From Victivallales bacterium (GTDB lineage Bacteria; Verrucomicrobiota; Lentisphaeria; Oligosphaerales; Oligosphaeraceae), in assembly GCA_017615955.1 (NCBI GenBank), contig JAFZZD010000086.1, forward strand, positions 1 through 6,829: a stretch of 6,829 nt of DNA, read 5' to 3'. Under the pieces are notes generated by a model. It made no database searches. It was not told the origin of the DNA and saw only the letters and a list, made by a program, of their open reading frames with translations. This document shows, piece by piece, positions 1-6,352 of this stretch; position 1 is the first letter of the stretch; every line of letters begins with the position of its first letter. The position numbers were made by a program, and so were the translations under genes.

Positions 1-23
1 ACAGTCCACAGTCCACAGTCCAC
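1..23. repeat. Heptamer tandem repeat (AGTCCAC)x3, cut by window edge
   Basis: Three perfect copies of AGTCCAC lie at 3-9, 10-16 and 17-23. Bases 1-2 (AC) fit the end of a further copy, so the array may continue to the left and its full copy number is unknown. It ends 7 nt before the ribosome binding site of the first gene, within what appears to be non-coding leader. A 7-bp unit is not a multiple of three, so a change in copy number would alter spacing in the leader by 7 nt per unit. Confidence 0.85.
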
Positions 24-30
24 AAAAAAC

Positions 31-36
31 AAGGAG
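31..36 (+). promoter_or_regulatory. Ribosome binding site of the amidotransferase gene
   Basis: AAGGAG, 6 nt before the ATG at 43. It is a near-perfect Shine-Dalgarno sequence at good spacing and fixes the start. That start matters because the family's nucleophile is the second residue, cysteine. Confidence 0.85.
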
Positions 37-42
37 ACAAAA

Positions 43-1077
43 ATGTGCGTTTGGTGTGCATACACAGGGAAGAAAACGGCGGCCCCAATACTAGACAAGA
101 TGGGGAAGCGAATCGAAGGGCTTTGGAGCGGCTACTACACGGGAATGGTCACCCAGGAGGGCAATGGCCTGAAAATGGAGAAAGTCGCTGGCTGCTCACG
201 GTTCTGGGACGAGAAATACAGCGTCTCTGACTTCCATGGCACCTGCGGCCTCTGGCATAGCCGCACAAACAGCGGCGGCAACTGGAAGTTCGGCCATCCA
301 TTCGTGGGCGTTCATGGCCTGGTGGCAACTGTAAGCCAGGGCAATTCAGGCTATTTCGCCAGCAGGGACCAGCTCCACCTGGACATGATCAGAAAATATC
401 ACCGCGAGGGGATGCAGTTCACCACAGAGGACGAACCCTACGGCAGGAAATACTGCGTTCTGGAAAACGGAAAGCAGATACATGTGTCGGACTTTGTGAC
501 GCAGCTGACTGAAAAGGAGTACATCCGCACTGGCAATCCACTGGAGAGCATACGCTTCGCACTGACGCAATTCCAGGAGGAGGCCTCCAGCATCATGATA
601 TTCAAGGACTTCCCTGGCAGAATCTTCTTCGCCACAACCAGCCAGAGAATCGTCATTGCTAACTACGAGGACGGCATTGCCTTGTCCATCACAGCCCTGG
701 CATTCGGGAACAACACACCCAGATTCACGGAGATTCCTGTAAACTCGGTGGGCTATGTGGACAGCACGACCTTACATGTGGAGAAGATGTCGCCCCAATT
801 CGACAACACATACGACATAATCCCCAATGGCTGCGCAGTTGCCATGCGCAAATACCTGGAGGAGCACGGCCCATCGCTGCTGGCCCACATCTGCGACAAC
901 GCAATAGTCCCGCTTTTCCCGCAGGGGCTGAACGCACCGAAAATCAGGGCATTGTCAACATACAGGGCGCTTGAGACACTGTATTTCAATGGCAAGATTG
1001 AAATCATCCCAGAAGAGTCACAGAACCCCGAAAACAAGATCATCGGCAGAGCAGACAAAATCAAACTGATCGGATAA
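43..1077 (+). CDS. Class II glutamine amidotransferase-like protein (Ntn glutaminase domain)
   Basis: This 344-residue protein begins Met-Cys, the hallmark of class II amidotransferases. After Met removal, Cys2 is the nucleophile that hydrolyses glutamine to glutamate and ammonia. By hand comparison with the GlmS N-terminal domain, WHSRTNSGG (71-79) corresponds to the HTRWATHG arginine loop, HPF (85-87) to HPH, SQG (98-100) to the HNG oxyanion loop, and Asp130 lies where the glutamine-binding Asp is expected. The Asn of HNG appears to be Gln99. The Ntn-like region covers about residues 1-225. The remaining 120 residues contain no sugar-isomerase (SIS) or synthetase domain that I recognise. 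No signal peptide or membrane segment is seen, so it is probably cytosolic. It forms an operon with the downstream oxidoreductase. Family assignment is fairly sure. The ammonia acceptor is unknown, and catalytic activity is not assured given the changed loop. Confidence 0.8.
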   Translation: MCVWCAYTGKKTAAPILDKMGKRIEGLWSGYYTGMVTQEGNGLKMEKVAGCSRFWDEKYSVSDFHGTCGLWHSRTNSGGNWKFGHPFVGVHGLVATVSQGNSGYFASRDQLHLDMIRKYHREGMQFTTEDEPYGRKYCVLENGKQIHVSDFVTQLTEKEYIRTGNPLESIRFALTQFQEEASSIMIFKDFPGRIFFATTSQRIVIANYEDGIALSITALAFGNNTPRFTEIPVNSVGYVDSTTLHVEKMSPQFDNTYDIIPNGCAVAMRKYLEEHGPSLLAHICDNAIVPLFPQGLNAPKIRALSTYRALETLYFNGKIEIIPEESQNPENKIIGRADKIKLIG

Positions 1078-1083
1078 AGGAGG
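1078..1083 (+). promoter_or_regulatory. Ribosome binding site of the oxidoreductase gene
   Basis: A perfect AGGAGG, 7 nt before the ATG at 1091, directly following the TAA stop (1075-1077) of the preceding gene. This arrangement suggests coupled translation of the two genes from one transcript. Confidence 0.85.
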
Positions 1084-1090
1084 AAGCAAA

Positions 1091-2110
1091 ATGTATAAAG
1101 TCGCTGTAATCGGCCTTAGAATGGGCGCCAACTGGGCGTTGGCCGCCAAGGAACTGCCAAATACCGAACTGGTCATGATATATGACAAGTTCTACGAGGA
1201 AAACAATCTCATCATAAAGGACAGGATAACTGGCTCTGGCATCACTGTCGCAAAGCAGGAGAAGGAAATCTACGCATCTGACGCGGACATCGTAGTGGTG
1301 GCTAGCCCGGACAACTTCCACAGGGAGCAGTCCATCAAGGCACTGGAGGCAGGCAAACACGTGATCTGCGAAAAGCCGCTGGCACTGAACCTGGACGACT
1401 GCCGCGCAATAATTGCCGCCGTCAAGAAGAGCGGCAAGCAGTTCATGACTGGGCAAGTCTGCCGCTACGCACCTGGCTTCCGCACAGCAAAGGCACTGGT
1501 TGACGCAGGACGCATTGGACGCCTGGTCTATATCGAAAGCGAATACGCCCATGACTACGAATTTGCCAAGGGCTTCCATGAGTGGAGAAAGGACCCTGCC
1601 CTCAAGCGCCAGGGCTTCCTGGGCGGCGGCTGTCACGCGTTAGACCTGACACGATGGATTGCCGGCGACCCAACGGAAGTGTTCTGCTATATGAACCACA
1701 TCTTCATGCCAGACTGGCCTACCCCCGACACAGGCGTCGCCGTTGCGAAGTTCCCAAATGACGTTATAGGCCGCGTCTTCGTGTCCATCGGCGTCAAGCG
1801 CCCATACACGATGCGCACTGTCATCTATGGCACGGAAGGCACCATCATCTGCGACAACAGAAGCAACCATATCCAAATCAGCGAAAAAATGCTCATGGGG
1901 CCGACGGGCGCAATGGCGTTCAATGACATAGCCGTGGAAATCGCCAGCCACAACGTGACATCGGAACTGAAGGACTTTGTCACTGCCCTGGAAAACAACA
2001 CGCCATGCGACACAGACGTGTACCAGGGCACATGCACCGTCGCCTTCGCCGATGCGGCAATACGCTCCGCACAATCAGGCAAGCCAGAGAAAATCGACTA
2101 CAACTACTGA
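1091..2110 (+). CDS. Gfo/Idh/MocA family NAD(P)-dependent oxidoreductase
   Basis: At 339 residues it has the usual length for this family of sugar and cyclitol dehydrogenases. The N-terminal Rossmann domain (about 1-120) has the nucleotide loop IGLRMG (7-12), an acidic strand end (YDKF, 31-34) where the adenosine ribose normally binds, ADIVVVASP (65-73), and the family signature CEKP with Lys95. The C-terminal alpha/beta domain has GGGCHALDLTRW (178-189), with His182 and Asp185 of the catalytic region. Two departures are visible: the middle Gly of GxGxxG is missing, and the Asp that lies four residues before the catalytic His in inositol dehydrogenase is Gly178. The second change looks like a subtype rather than damage. 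It follows the amidotransferase by 13 nt with a shared transcript and is followed by a terminator. Family is secure. Substrate is unknown, most likely a sugar or sugar derivative. Confidence 0.93.
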   Translation: MYKVAVIGLRMGANWALAAKELPNTELVMIYDKFYEENNLIIKDRITGSGITVAKQEKEIYASDADIVVVASPDNFHREQSIKALEAGKHVICEKPLALNLDDCRAIIAAVKKSGKQFMTGQVCRYAPGFRTAKALVDAGRIGRLVYIESEYAHDYEFAKGFHEWRKDPALKRQGFLGGGCHALDLTRWIAGDPTEVFCYMNHIFMPDWPTPDTGVAVAKFPNDVIGRVFVSIGVKRPYTMRTVIYGTEGTIICDNRSNHIQISEKMLMGPTGAMAFNDIAVEIASHNVTSELKDFVTALENNTPCDTDVYQGTCTVAFADAAIRSAQSGKPEKIDYNY

Positions 2111-2160
2111 TCTTTTATATATGGCCAGTCTGTGCAGTTTTCCAACAGACGAAATCATAC

Positions 2161-2174
2161 AGGTTGGTCAACCT
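2161..2174. other. Short perfect palindrome AGGTTG-GT-CAACCT
   Basis: Two 6-bp arms with a 2-bp centre lie 50 nt after the oxidoreductase stop and just before the terminator stem. It could be a weak hairpin, a protein site for the downstream gene, or chance. No second copy was noticed. Confidence 0.3.
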
Positions 2175-2176
2175 GA

Positions 2177-2203
2177 GTGAGCGCCGCTTCGGCGCTCACA
2201 TTT
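2177..2203 (+). terminator. Hairpin terminator after the amidotransferase-oxidoreductase operon
   Basis: A perfect 10-bp stem GTGAGCGCCG / CGGCGCTCAC (2177-2186 and 2190-2199) has a CTT loop and is followed by ATTTAATCTT, a modest T-rich tail. It lies 66 nt after the oxidoreductase stop. Bases 2177-2203 match, with one mismatch, the inverted terminator at 4126-4152. Confidence 0.8.
2179..2197 (+). repeat. Hairpin repeat copy 1 (core GAGCGCCGCTTCGGCGCTC)
   Basis: The 19-nt core is identical to the reverse complement of 4132-4150. With flanks the match extends to 26 of 27 nt (2177-2203 against 4152-4126). The two copies are inverted and bracket the glycosyltransferase gene. Each sits at the 3' side of a neighbouring transcription unit, in the sense orientation for that unit. 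Confidence 0.85.
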
Positions 2204-2240
2204 AATCTTAGCGACACCCCCATTTGAAAATCAAAACCAT

Positions 2241-2246
2241 AGAGGA
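2241..2246 (+). promoter_or_regulatory. Ribosome binding site choosing the ATG at 2254
   Basis: AGAGGA, with 7 nt to the ATG at 2254. The alternative in-frame TTG at 2224 has only AGCGACACCCCCA before it and no Shine-Dalgarno sequence, so the shorter protein is preferred. Confidence 0.65.
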
Positions 2247-2253
2247 AACGCGA

Positions 2254-4107
2254 ATGTTCTACAAGACCATGAATGCTTGGTTAGCCCGTAACTTTAGCTG
2301 GGTATTGCTGGGAATAGTGCTTTTGGCATTTGCTCTTCGCGTAGGAGTCTGCATTGAGTTGTCGGGCATAGAGGCAGTTGTCAAGCCTGAATACAAAAGC
2401 GACATGGACAACTACCTTCAGTTGATGCGCAGGATTTGGGCGGGTAATTGGCCTGACCATTTTGAATATCAGCCCTTCTACTATACGGTGTTTCTGCCAA
2501 TATGCCGATTCATTGGCGGAGACAATCCCTGGCCGATTATGCTTCTGCAAAGCGTCCTGGGAGCCTGCACCGTAGGGTTTGCGGGACTTTGCGCCGCTAA
2601 ACTCTTCGGGCGTATCGCAGGGATAGCAAGCTCACTCCTTGTGGCACTGTATAAACTGCATATTTTCTTCACGCCATTTGCATTGTTTGAGGTACTCCAG
2701 TCATTCTGGATAATATTGATGCTTTATCTGGGATTGCTGTGCCTGAAGCGCAACCAGGGGTGGCAATGGCTTCTTGCGGGCCTGGTGCTTTCATTTGCCA
2801 CACTGACACGCGGCAACGCAATTCTCCTGCTGCCAGTCTTTCTAGCCGTCCTCGTATGGCGCAATAGATGGACTCTGCGCACACTTGGACTGACAGCTGC
2901 ATTCATATTGGTGTTTGCATTGCCGCGCCTCCCATTTTCCATACGCAATTATCACTGGGCTGGACGCTGGGTGGGTCCCTCCACTGCAGGAGACAGGGTG
3001 CTACTTCTGGGCAATTCACCAGAGGCGCCTGCTGGCCTTCTGCTTTATCCTGCCACATATCATTACTGGACGCTTGACACTGAATTAAGGCCAGAGCAAG
3101 GCCGCATCTCTGCGAAGAGGCGCATCATGAAATGGGCGCTTCAAGAACCGATGCTCTTCTTGGACCTGCAATTTCGCAAATGTCTTCTTTTCTGGAATAA
3201 GATTGAGATTTCACACAACGTGGCTCTAAAAGACGAAGGAGGAAGCAGCAAGCTGCTTAAACTCCCGTTTTTGCTTCCGTTTGCCGTATTGGGCAGTCTC
3301 GCCTTATTCGGCATATTCAGGGAACGCCACCTTTTCAGGAAGGGACATATTATGCTTTTTGGATTCTTGCTAGTTTGCTGGCTAGGAACAGCCATGTTCT
3401 ACATACTCTCAAGATTCCGCATCGCGGCAATTCCAATCATAAGCATTTATGGCGGCTATGCGATTCAGGAATTGCTGCGCATTCCAGGTCGCTTCAAATT
3501 GTTGGCGCAATCCGACAATTGGCGATTTCTTGCCATCAACGGCGGTCTGGCAATCATAACCATTTTCATTACAGTAAGCGCTTATTCCCTTTGGTGCAAA
3601 TCCATGCTGCCCTGCCTGTTAAGATGGGAACGCCCCAATGGGCAGCATCTTGTGTTTGAAAAGGAAGGCTTTGCAATCTTACGGGACCATGGCCCGCTTC
3701 TGGAACCTGAGCGCTACACTTTGTTCGTTTGTGGAGAAAATGCGCCGAATATAATTGCAAAACACCTTGTCATTCCAGAATCTGCAGTAGGAAAGCCCTG
3801 CAAAGTGCATCTGCCAATCCGCTTCATAGGCACACCAGAGGAAAGCGGCGTCTTGAAGGTTGGAGACAAGTTCTATCAGCTGGATTCAAGGAAACTGGTA
3901 AAACAGGAGGACCACAGCTACGCCTTTGATGTGAATATAGACGCCATGCCGCAAGATGGGCTGTTTGTTTTCCGCTTTCCAGCTCACTTTGCATTGCCCA
4001 TTGACGAGACGTCACGCTACAACCGCACTGAAATATTCATTGGCGATGAAAGCTATCCCTATATGGGAGAACTTGCCATGGAAATATCCTGGAAACTCAA
4101 CGAATAA
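2254..4107 (+). CDS. Integral-membrane GT-C glycosyltransferase (GT39/PMT/ArnT-like)
   Basis: From the ATG at 2254 the protein has 617 residues. About 11-12 hydrophobic segments are visible (near 15-35, 76-88, 95-115, 121-139, 147-164, 170-183, 188-203, 209-225, 338-355, 365-385, 388-405, 426-447). After the first segment comes an acidic loop YKSDMDNYLQLMRRIW (47-62), followed by an aromatic QPFYYTVF (73-80). This is the layout of polyprenyl-phosphate-sugar-dependent GT-C enzymes, where Asp in the first outer loop (Asp50 or Asp52) is catalytic. RGNA (186-189) is another typical loop. Such enzymes move a sugar from a lipid carrier to protein, lipid A or cell-surface glycan on the outer face of the cytoplasmic membrane. 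Residues 449-617 form a soluble, strand-rich C-terminal part that I cannot assign. It stands alone between a terminator and the convergent parC. A 627-residue form from TTG at 2224 is possible but lacks a ribosome binding site. Acceptor and donor are unknown. Confidence 0.8.
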   Translation: MFYKTMNAWLARNFSWVLLGIVLLAFALRVGVCIELSGIEAVVKPEYKSDMDNYLQLMRRIWAGNWPDHFEYQPFYYTVFLPICRFIGGDNPWPIMLLQSVLGACTVGFAGLCAAKLFGRIAGIASSLLVALYKLHIFFTPFALFEVLQSFWIILMLYLGLLCLKRNQGWQWLLAGLVLSFATLTRGNAILLLPVFLAVLVWRNRWTLRTLGLTAAFILVFALPRLPFSIRNYHWAGRWVGPSTAGDRVLLLGNSPEAPAGLLLYPATYHYWTLDTELRPEQGRISAKRRIMKWALQEPMLFLDLQFRKCLLFWNKIEISHNVALKDEGGSSKLLKLPFLLPFAVLGSLALFGIFRERHLFRKGHIMLFGFLLVCWLGTAMFYILSRFRIAAIPIISIYGGYAIQELLRIPGRFKLLAQSDNWRFLAINGGLAIITIFITVSAYSLWCKSMLPCLLRWERPNGQHLVFEKEGFAILRDHGPLLEPERYTLFVCGENAPNIIAKHLVIPESAVGKPCKVHLPIRFIGTPEESGVLKVGDKFYQLDSRKLVKQEDHSYAFDVNIDAMPQDGLFVFRFPAHFALPIDETSRYNRTEIFIGDESYPYMGELAMEISWKLNE

Positions 4108-4123
4108 TTACGTGTTATTGCAT

Positions 4124-4150
4124 AAAAATGAGAGCGCCGAAGCGGCGCTC
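4124..4150 (-). terminator. Intrinsic terminator of the parE-parC operon
   Basis: Read on the - strand, an 8-bp stem GAGCGCCG / CGGCGCTC with a CTT loop (4150-4132) is followed by TCATTTTTAT, which includes T5 (4128-4124). It begins 33 nt after the parC stop. On the + strand the same stem could also stop transcripts from the glycosyltransferase gene, but the following ACACAATAGTTTT is a weaker tail. The 75-nt gap between the convergent genes holds nothing else recognisable. Confidence 0.85.
4132..4150 (-). repeat. Hairpin repeat copy 2, inverted
   Basis: The 19-nt core is identical to copy 1 (2179-2197) when read on the - strand. The identity covers the asymmetric loop (CTT on this strand, AAG on the other) and outer flanking bases, so it goes beyond what stem complementarity alone would require. 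Confidence 0.85.
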
Positions 4151-4182
4151 ACACAATAGTTTTGCAACAGTTCTTTTGCCCT

Positions 4183-6348
4183 CTATTCGTCTAGGAAGAA
4201 GGAGGTTTGCTTATAATTGTTTTCAGGCTTTTCGTCCTGTGGTTGTGCGGCTTCAGGTTGAGCTGCCTCTGCTTGCGGCTGTGGTGTTTCCGCCGCTGGT
4301 TCCTCTGGTGCTGGCTCGTCGGTATTGTCCGTTGGAGCTGGAGTATCGCTGCCCTTGTTGACGACCACGATGTTCACCACCTCGTATGATGTCAGCTTGA
4401 AGCCTTTGGCCTCGCGTGAGCGCATTGGAAGGCTGTCGAAATCCACCTTGATGGTCTTTGTCATCCTGCGGTGGGCGGACTTGATCTCCAGCTCCAGCAC
4501 AACGCCAGAATTGGTGTAGAGCCTGTCTATTATACACCCTTCCTGGATGATGTGGTATTCCTTGCCCAGCATGTACTGTCCCACCTTGAAGCGCTTGGCG
4601 AACCAGGTTCCGTCCTGCCTGTGGCGGTACAAGATGGAATAGACCTGCTCCTTGTCCGCTGGCAGCAGGTATTTAGTCTGCCCCACATATTCCTTTTCTG
4701 GAATGTCCATCACCTTTAAGGTACCGTCGCCGCGCAAGAGCATGATCTTGTCGAATTCAGTCAGCACCAGAGGTGCTGCGTCCTTGCTGGATGGCTTGAC
4801 AGCCGTGCCAACAAAGTGGCCCTGCTTGTCGAAGAACACCTTCACATCCCTGCGGGCGACCTCCCTGGCATTGACAGTGGTGATGCCAGTGATTTCAGTG
4901 CGCCTTGGGAAAAGGTCCCCGTACTTCTCGATGAGCTTCTGTATGTAGTCAATGGTAAACTCCGTCAGCCTGGCGAGATTTGCCTTGCACTCCTCCAGTT
5001 TTTCACGCAGACCAGAGATTTCCTGCTGGTTCTTGGCGATATCGAATGCGGAGATGCGCCGTATCGGGATCTGGAGCAGCTTCTCTATGTCCTCATCAGT
5101 GATGTCGCGGTGAATCAGATTTCTGAATGGCTCCAAGCCCTTGCGGGTTTCCGCAAGAATCGCCTCAACGCTCTGGCATTTCTCGATGCGCTTGTAAATC
5201 CTGTTCTCAACGAAGATCTGCGCCAGTGTCTTCTCAAGGATCTTCTCCAGAAGGCGGTCATGCTCCAGCTGCAGTTCCCTGCCAAGATACTCCCTCAACT
5301 TGTCCGCATTGCGCTTCACCACCTCGGACACGGTCATCATGGTGGGCACATTGTCCTTTATCACCAGCAAATCGGAGGAAATCTCCTTTTCGCAGTCCGT
5401 GTAGGCGTACAGTTCCTTCAGTGTCTCCTCTGCGTAGATGCCCCGCTGAAGGCTGATTTCAATGCAGACCTTCTCCGACGTATAGTCGTTTATGCCAGCC
5501 AGCTTCACCTTGCCCCGCTTAGCGGCCTTCTCAATGGAGGCGATAAGCATTTCGGTGGTGGTGTTCGGCGGCACCTCGCGAATAATCAGCTTCTTGTCCC
5601 CATCTGGCTCAATGCGGGCACGAACGCGTATCTTGCCACGCCCGTCGTCATAGTCGCTGGCGTCCATGAGACCGCCCTGCAGAAAATCAGGCAGCACCTG
5701 GAAGGGTTCGTCCCGCAGGCTCTTGATTTCAGCCTCCAGCAATTCCTTGAAATTATGGGGGAAGATGTGGGTGGACATGCCGACGGCTATGCCGTCCGAC
5801 CCCAGCATAAGCAAGGACGGCACCTTTGCAGGCAGCCGCACTGGCTCCTTGGAACGGCCATCGTATGTTTCAACGAATTCCGTTATGTCAGGATTGAACA
5901 GGGTCTCCTTCGCAAGCTGTGTAAGGCGACATTCTATGTAACGTGGAGCCGCTGCGCTCAAGCCCGTGATGATGTCACCGAAATTGCCCTGCCTGTCAAT
6001 GAAAAACTCCTTGTTGGCAAGCACCACCAACGCCCCATATATTGACGCATCGCCATGGGGATGAAAATGCATGGTGTCACCAACCACGCCGGCCACCTTG
6101 TTGAAGCGCCCGTCATCCTTCAGATGCATGCAATACAAAATACGGCGCTGCACTGGCTTCAGGCCATCGTCCACATCGGGGATTGCCCTGTCACGCACCA
6201 CATACGAGGCATACTGCACATAGCAGTCGGCATAGAAGTTACGCAGCACATTGCCGCCGTCATCTTCCGGCAATGCCACGTCCTCCCCCATGGCCGTACT
6301 TTCCTCGTCCAGGTTTTCGTCCTCAATATTCAAATCGTCTTCACTCAT
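4183..6348 (-). CDS. parC: DNA topoisomerase IV subunit A (ParC-type)
   Basis: This 721-residue protein is the DNA-breaking and rejoining subunit of a type IIA topoisomerase. It pairs with ParE to unlink and relax chromosomes. After an acidic 30-residue leader come the winged-helix/tower regions: DGLKPVQRRIL (61-71), HFHPHGDASIYG (94-105), catalytic Arg136-Tyr137 in AAPRYIECRL, and GIAVGMSTHIFPHN (186-199) with the DNA-bending Ile195. The coiled-coil gate follows (about 350-490). No GyrA box (QRRGGRG-like) is present and the C-terminal domain (about 505-664) is short, so this is ParC rather than GyrA. Its phrases (IDRQGNFGDIITG, VDFDSLPMRSREAKG) resemble Bacteroidota/PVC ParC. Residues 665-721 are a Pro/Glu/Gln/Ala-rich tail ending QTSFFLDE. 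Positions matching E. coli GyrA Ser83 and Asp87 are Ala101 and Gly105. The start lies 4 nt after the parE stop, with no Shine-Dalgarno sequence before it, so translation is probably coupled to parE. The stop is TAG. Confidence 0.94.
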   Translation of the reverse strand: MSEDDLNIEDENLDEESTAMGEDVALPEDDGGNVLRNFYADCYVQYASYVVRDRAIPDVDDGLKPVQRRILYCMHLKDDGRFNKVAGVVGDTMHFHPHGDASIYGALVVLANKEFFIDRQGNFGDIITGLSAAAPRYIECRLTQLAKETLFNPDITEFVETYDGRSKEPVRLPAKVPSLLMLGSDGIAVGMSTHIFPHNFKELLEAEIKSLRDEPFQVLPDFLQGGLMDASDYDDGRGKIRVRARIEPDGDKKLIIREVPPNTTTEMLIASIEKAAKRGKVKLAGINDYTSEKVCIEISLQRGIYAEETLKELYAYTDCEKEISSDLLVIKDNVPTMMTVSEVVKRNADKLREYLGRELQLEHDRLLEKILEKTLAQIFVENRIYKRIEKCQSVEAILAETRKGLEPFRNLIHRDITDEDIEKLLQIPIRRISAFDIAKNQQEISGLREKLEECKANLARLTEFTIDYIQKLIEKYGDLFPRRTEITGITTVNAREVARRDVKVFFDKQGHFVGTAVKPSSKDAAPLVLTEFDKIMLLRGDGTLKVMDIPEKEYVGQTKYLLPADKEQVYSILYRHRQDGTWFAKRFKVGQYMLGKEYHIIQEGCIIDRLYTNSGVVLELEIKSAHRRMTKTIKVDFDSLPMRSREAKGFKLTSYEVVNIVVVNKGSDTPAPTDNTDEPAPEEPAAETPQPQAEAAQPEAAQPQDEKPENNYKQTSFFLDE

Positions 6349-6352
6349 AATG

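Noticed and set aside
1061..1636. A 191-codon open frame on the - strand opposite the oxidoreductase
   Set aside because: It covers the conserved Rossmann domain coding region on the other strand, and nothing in its sequence is recognisable.
2110..2125. TTTTATATATGG as a promoter -10 box for the glycosyltransferase gene
   Set aside because: No matching -35 box was seen, and the terminator lies between it and the gene.
2224..2253. TTG at 2224 as start of the glycosyltransferase
   Set aside because: No ribosome binding site precedes it, while the ATG at 2254 has AGAGGA at 7-nt spacing.
2254..4107. Glycosyltransferase gene as recently transferred because of composition
   Set aside because: It looks somewhat richer in T/A-ending codons by eye, but a count of the first 30 codons (16 G/C-ending against 19 in the oxidoreductase) is no clear difference.
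5140..5157. Hairpin CTTGCGG-GTTT-CCGCAAG
   Set aside because: It is inside parC with no T tract on either strand and no sign of function. Probably chance.
5782..5796. Perfect inverted repeat GACGGC-TAT-GCCGTC
   Set aside because: It falls in parC codons for the conserved DGIAVG motif, so protein sequence explains it.
4816..6045. A 409-codon open frame on the + strand opposite parC
   Set aside because: It lies wholly antisense to a well-conserved topoisomerase gene. Its protein shows no family features and reflects the codon bias of parC.
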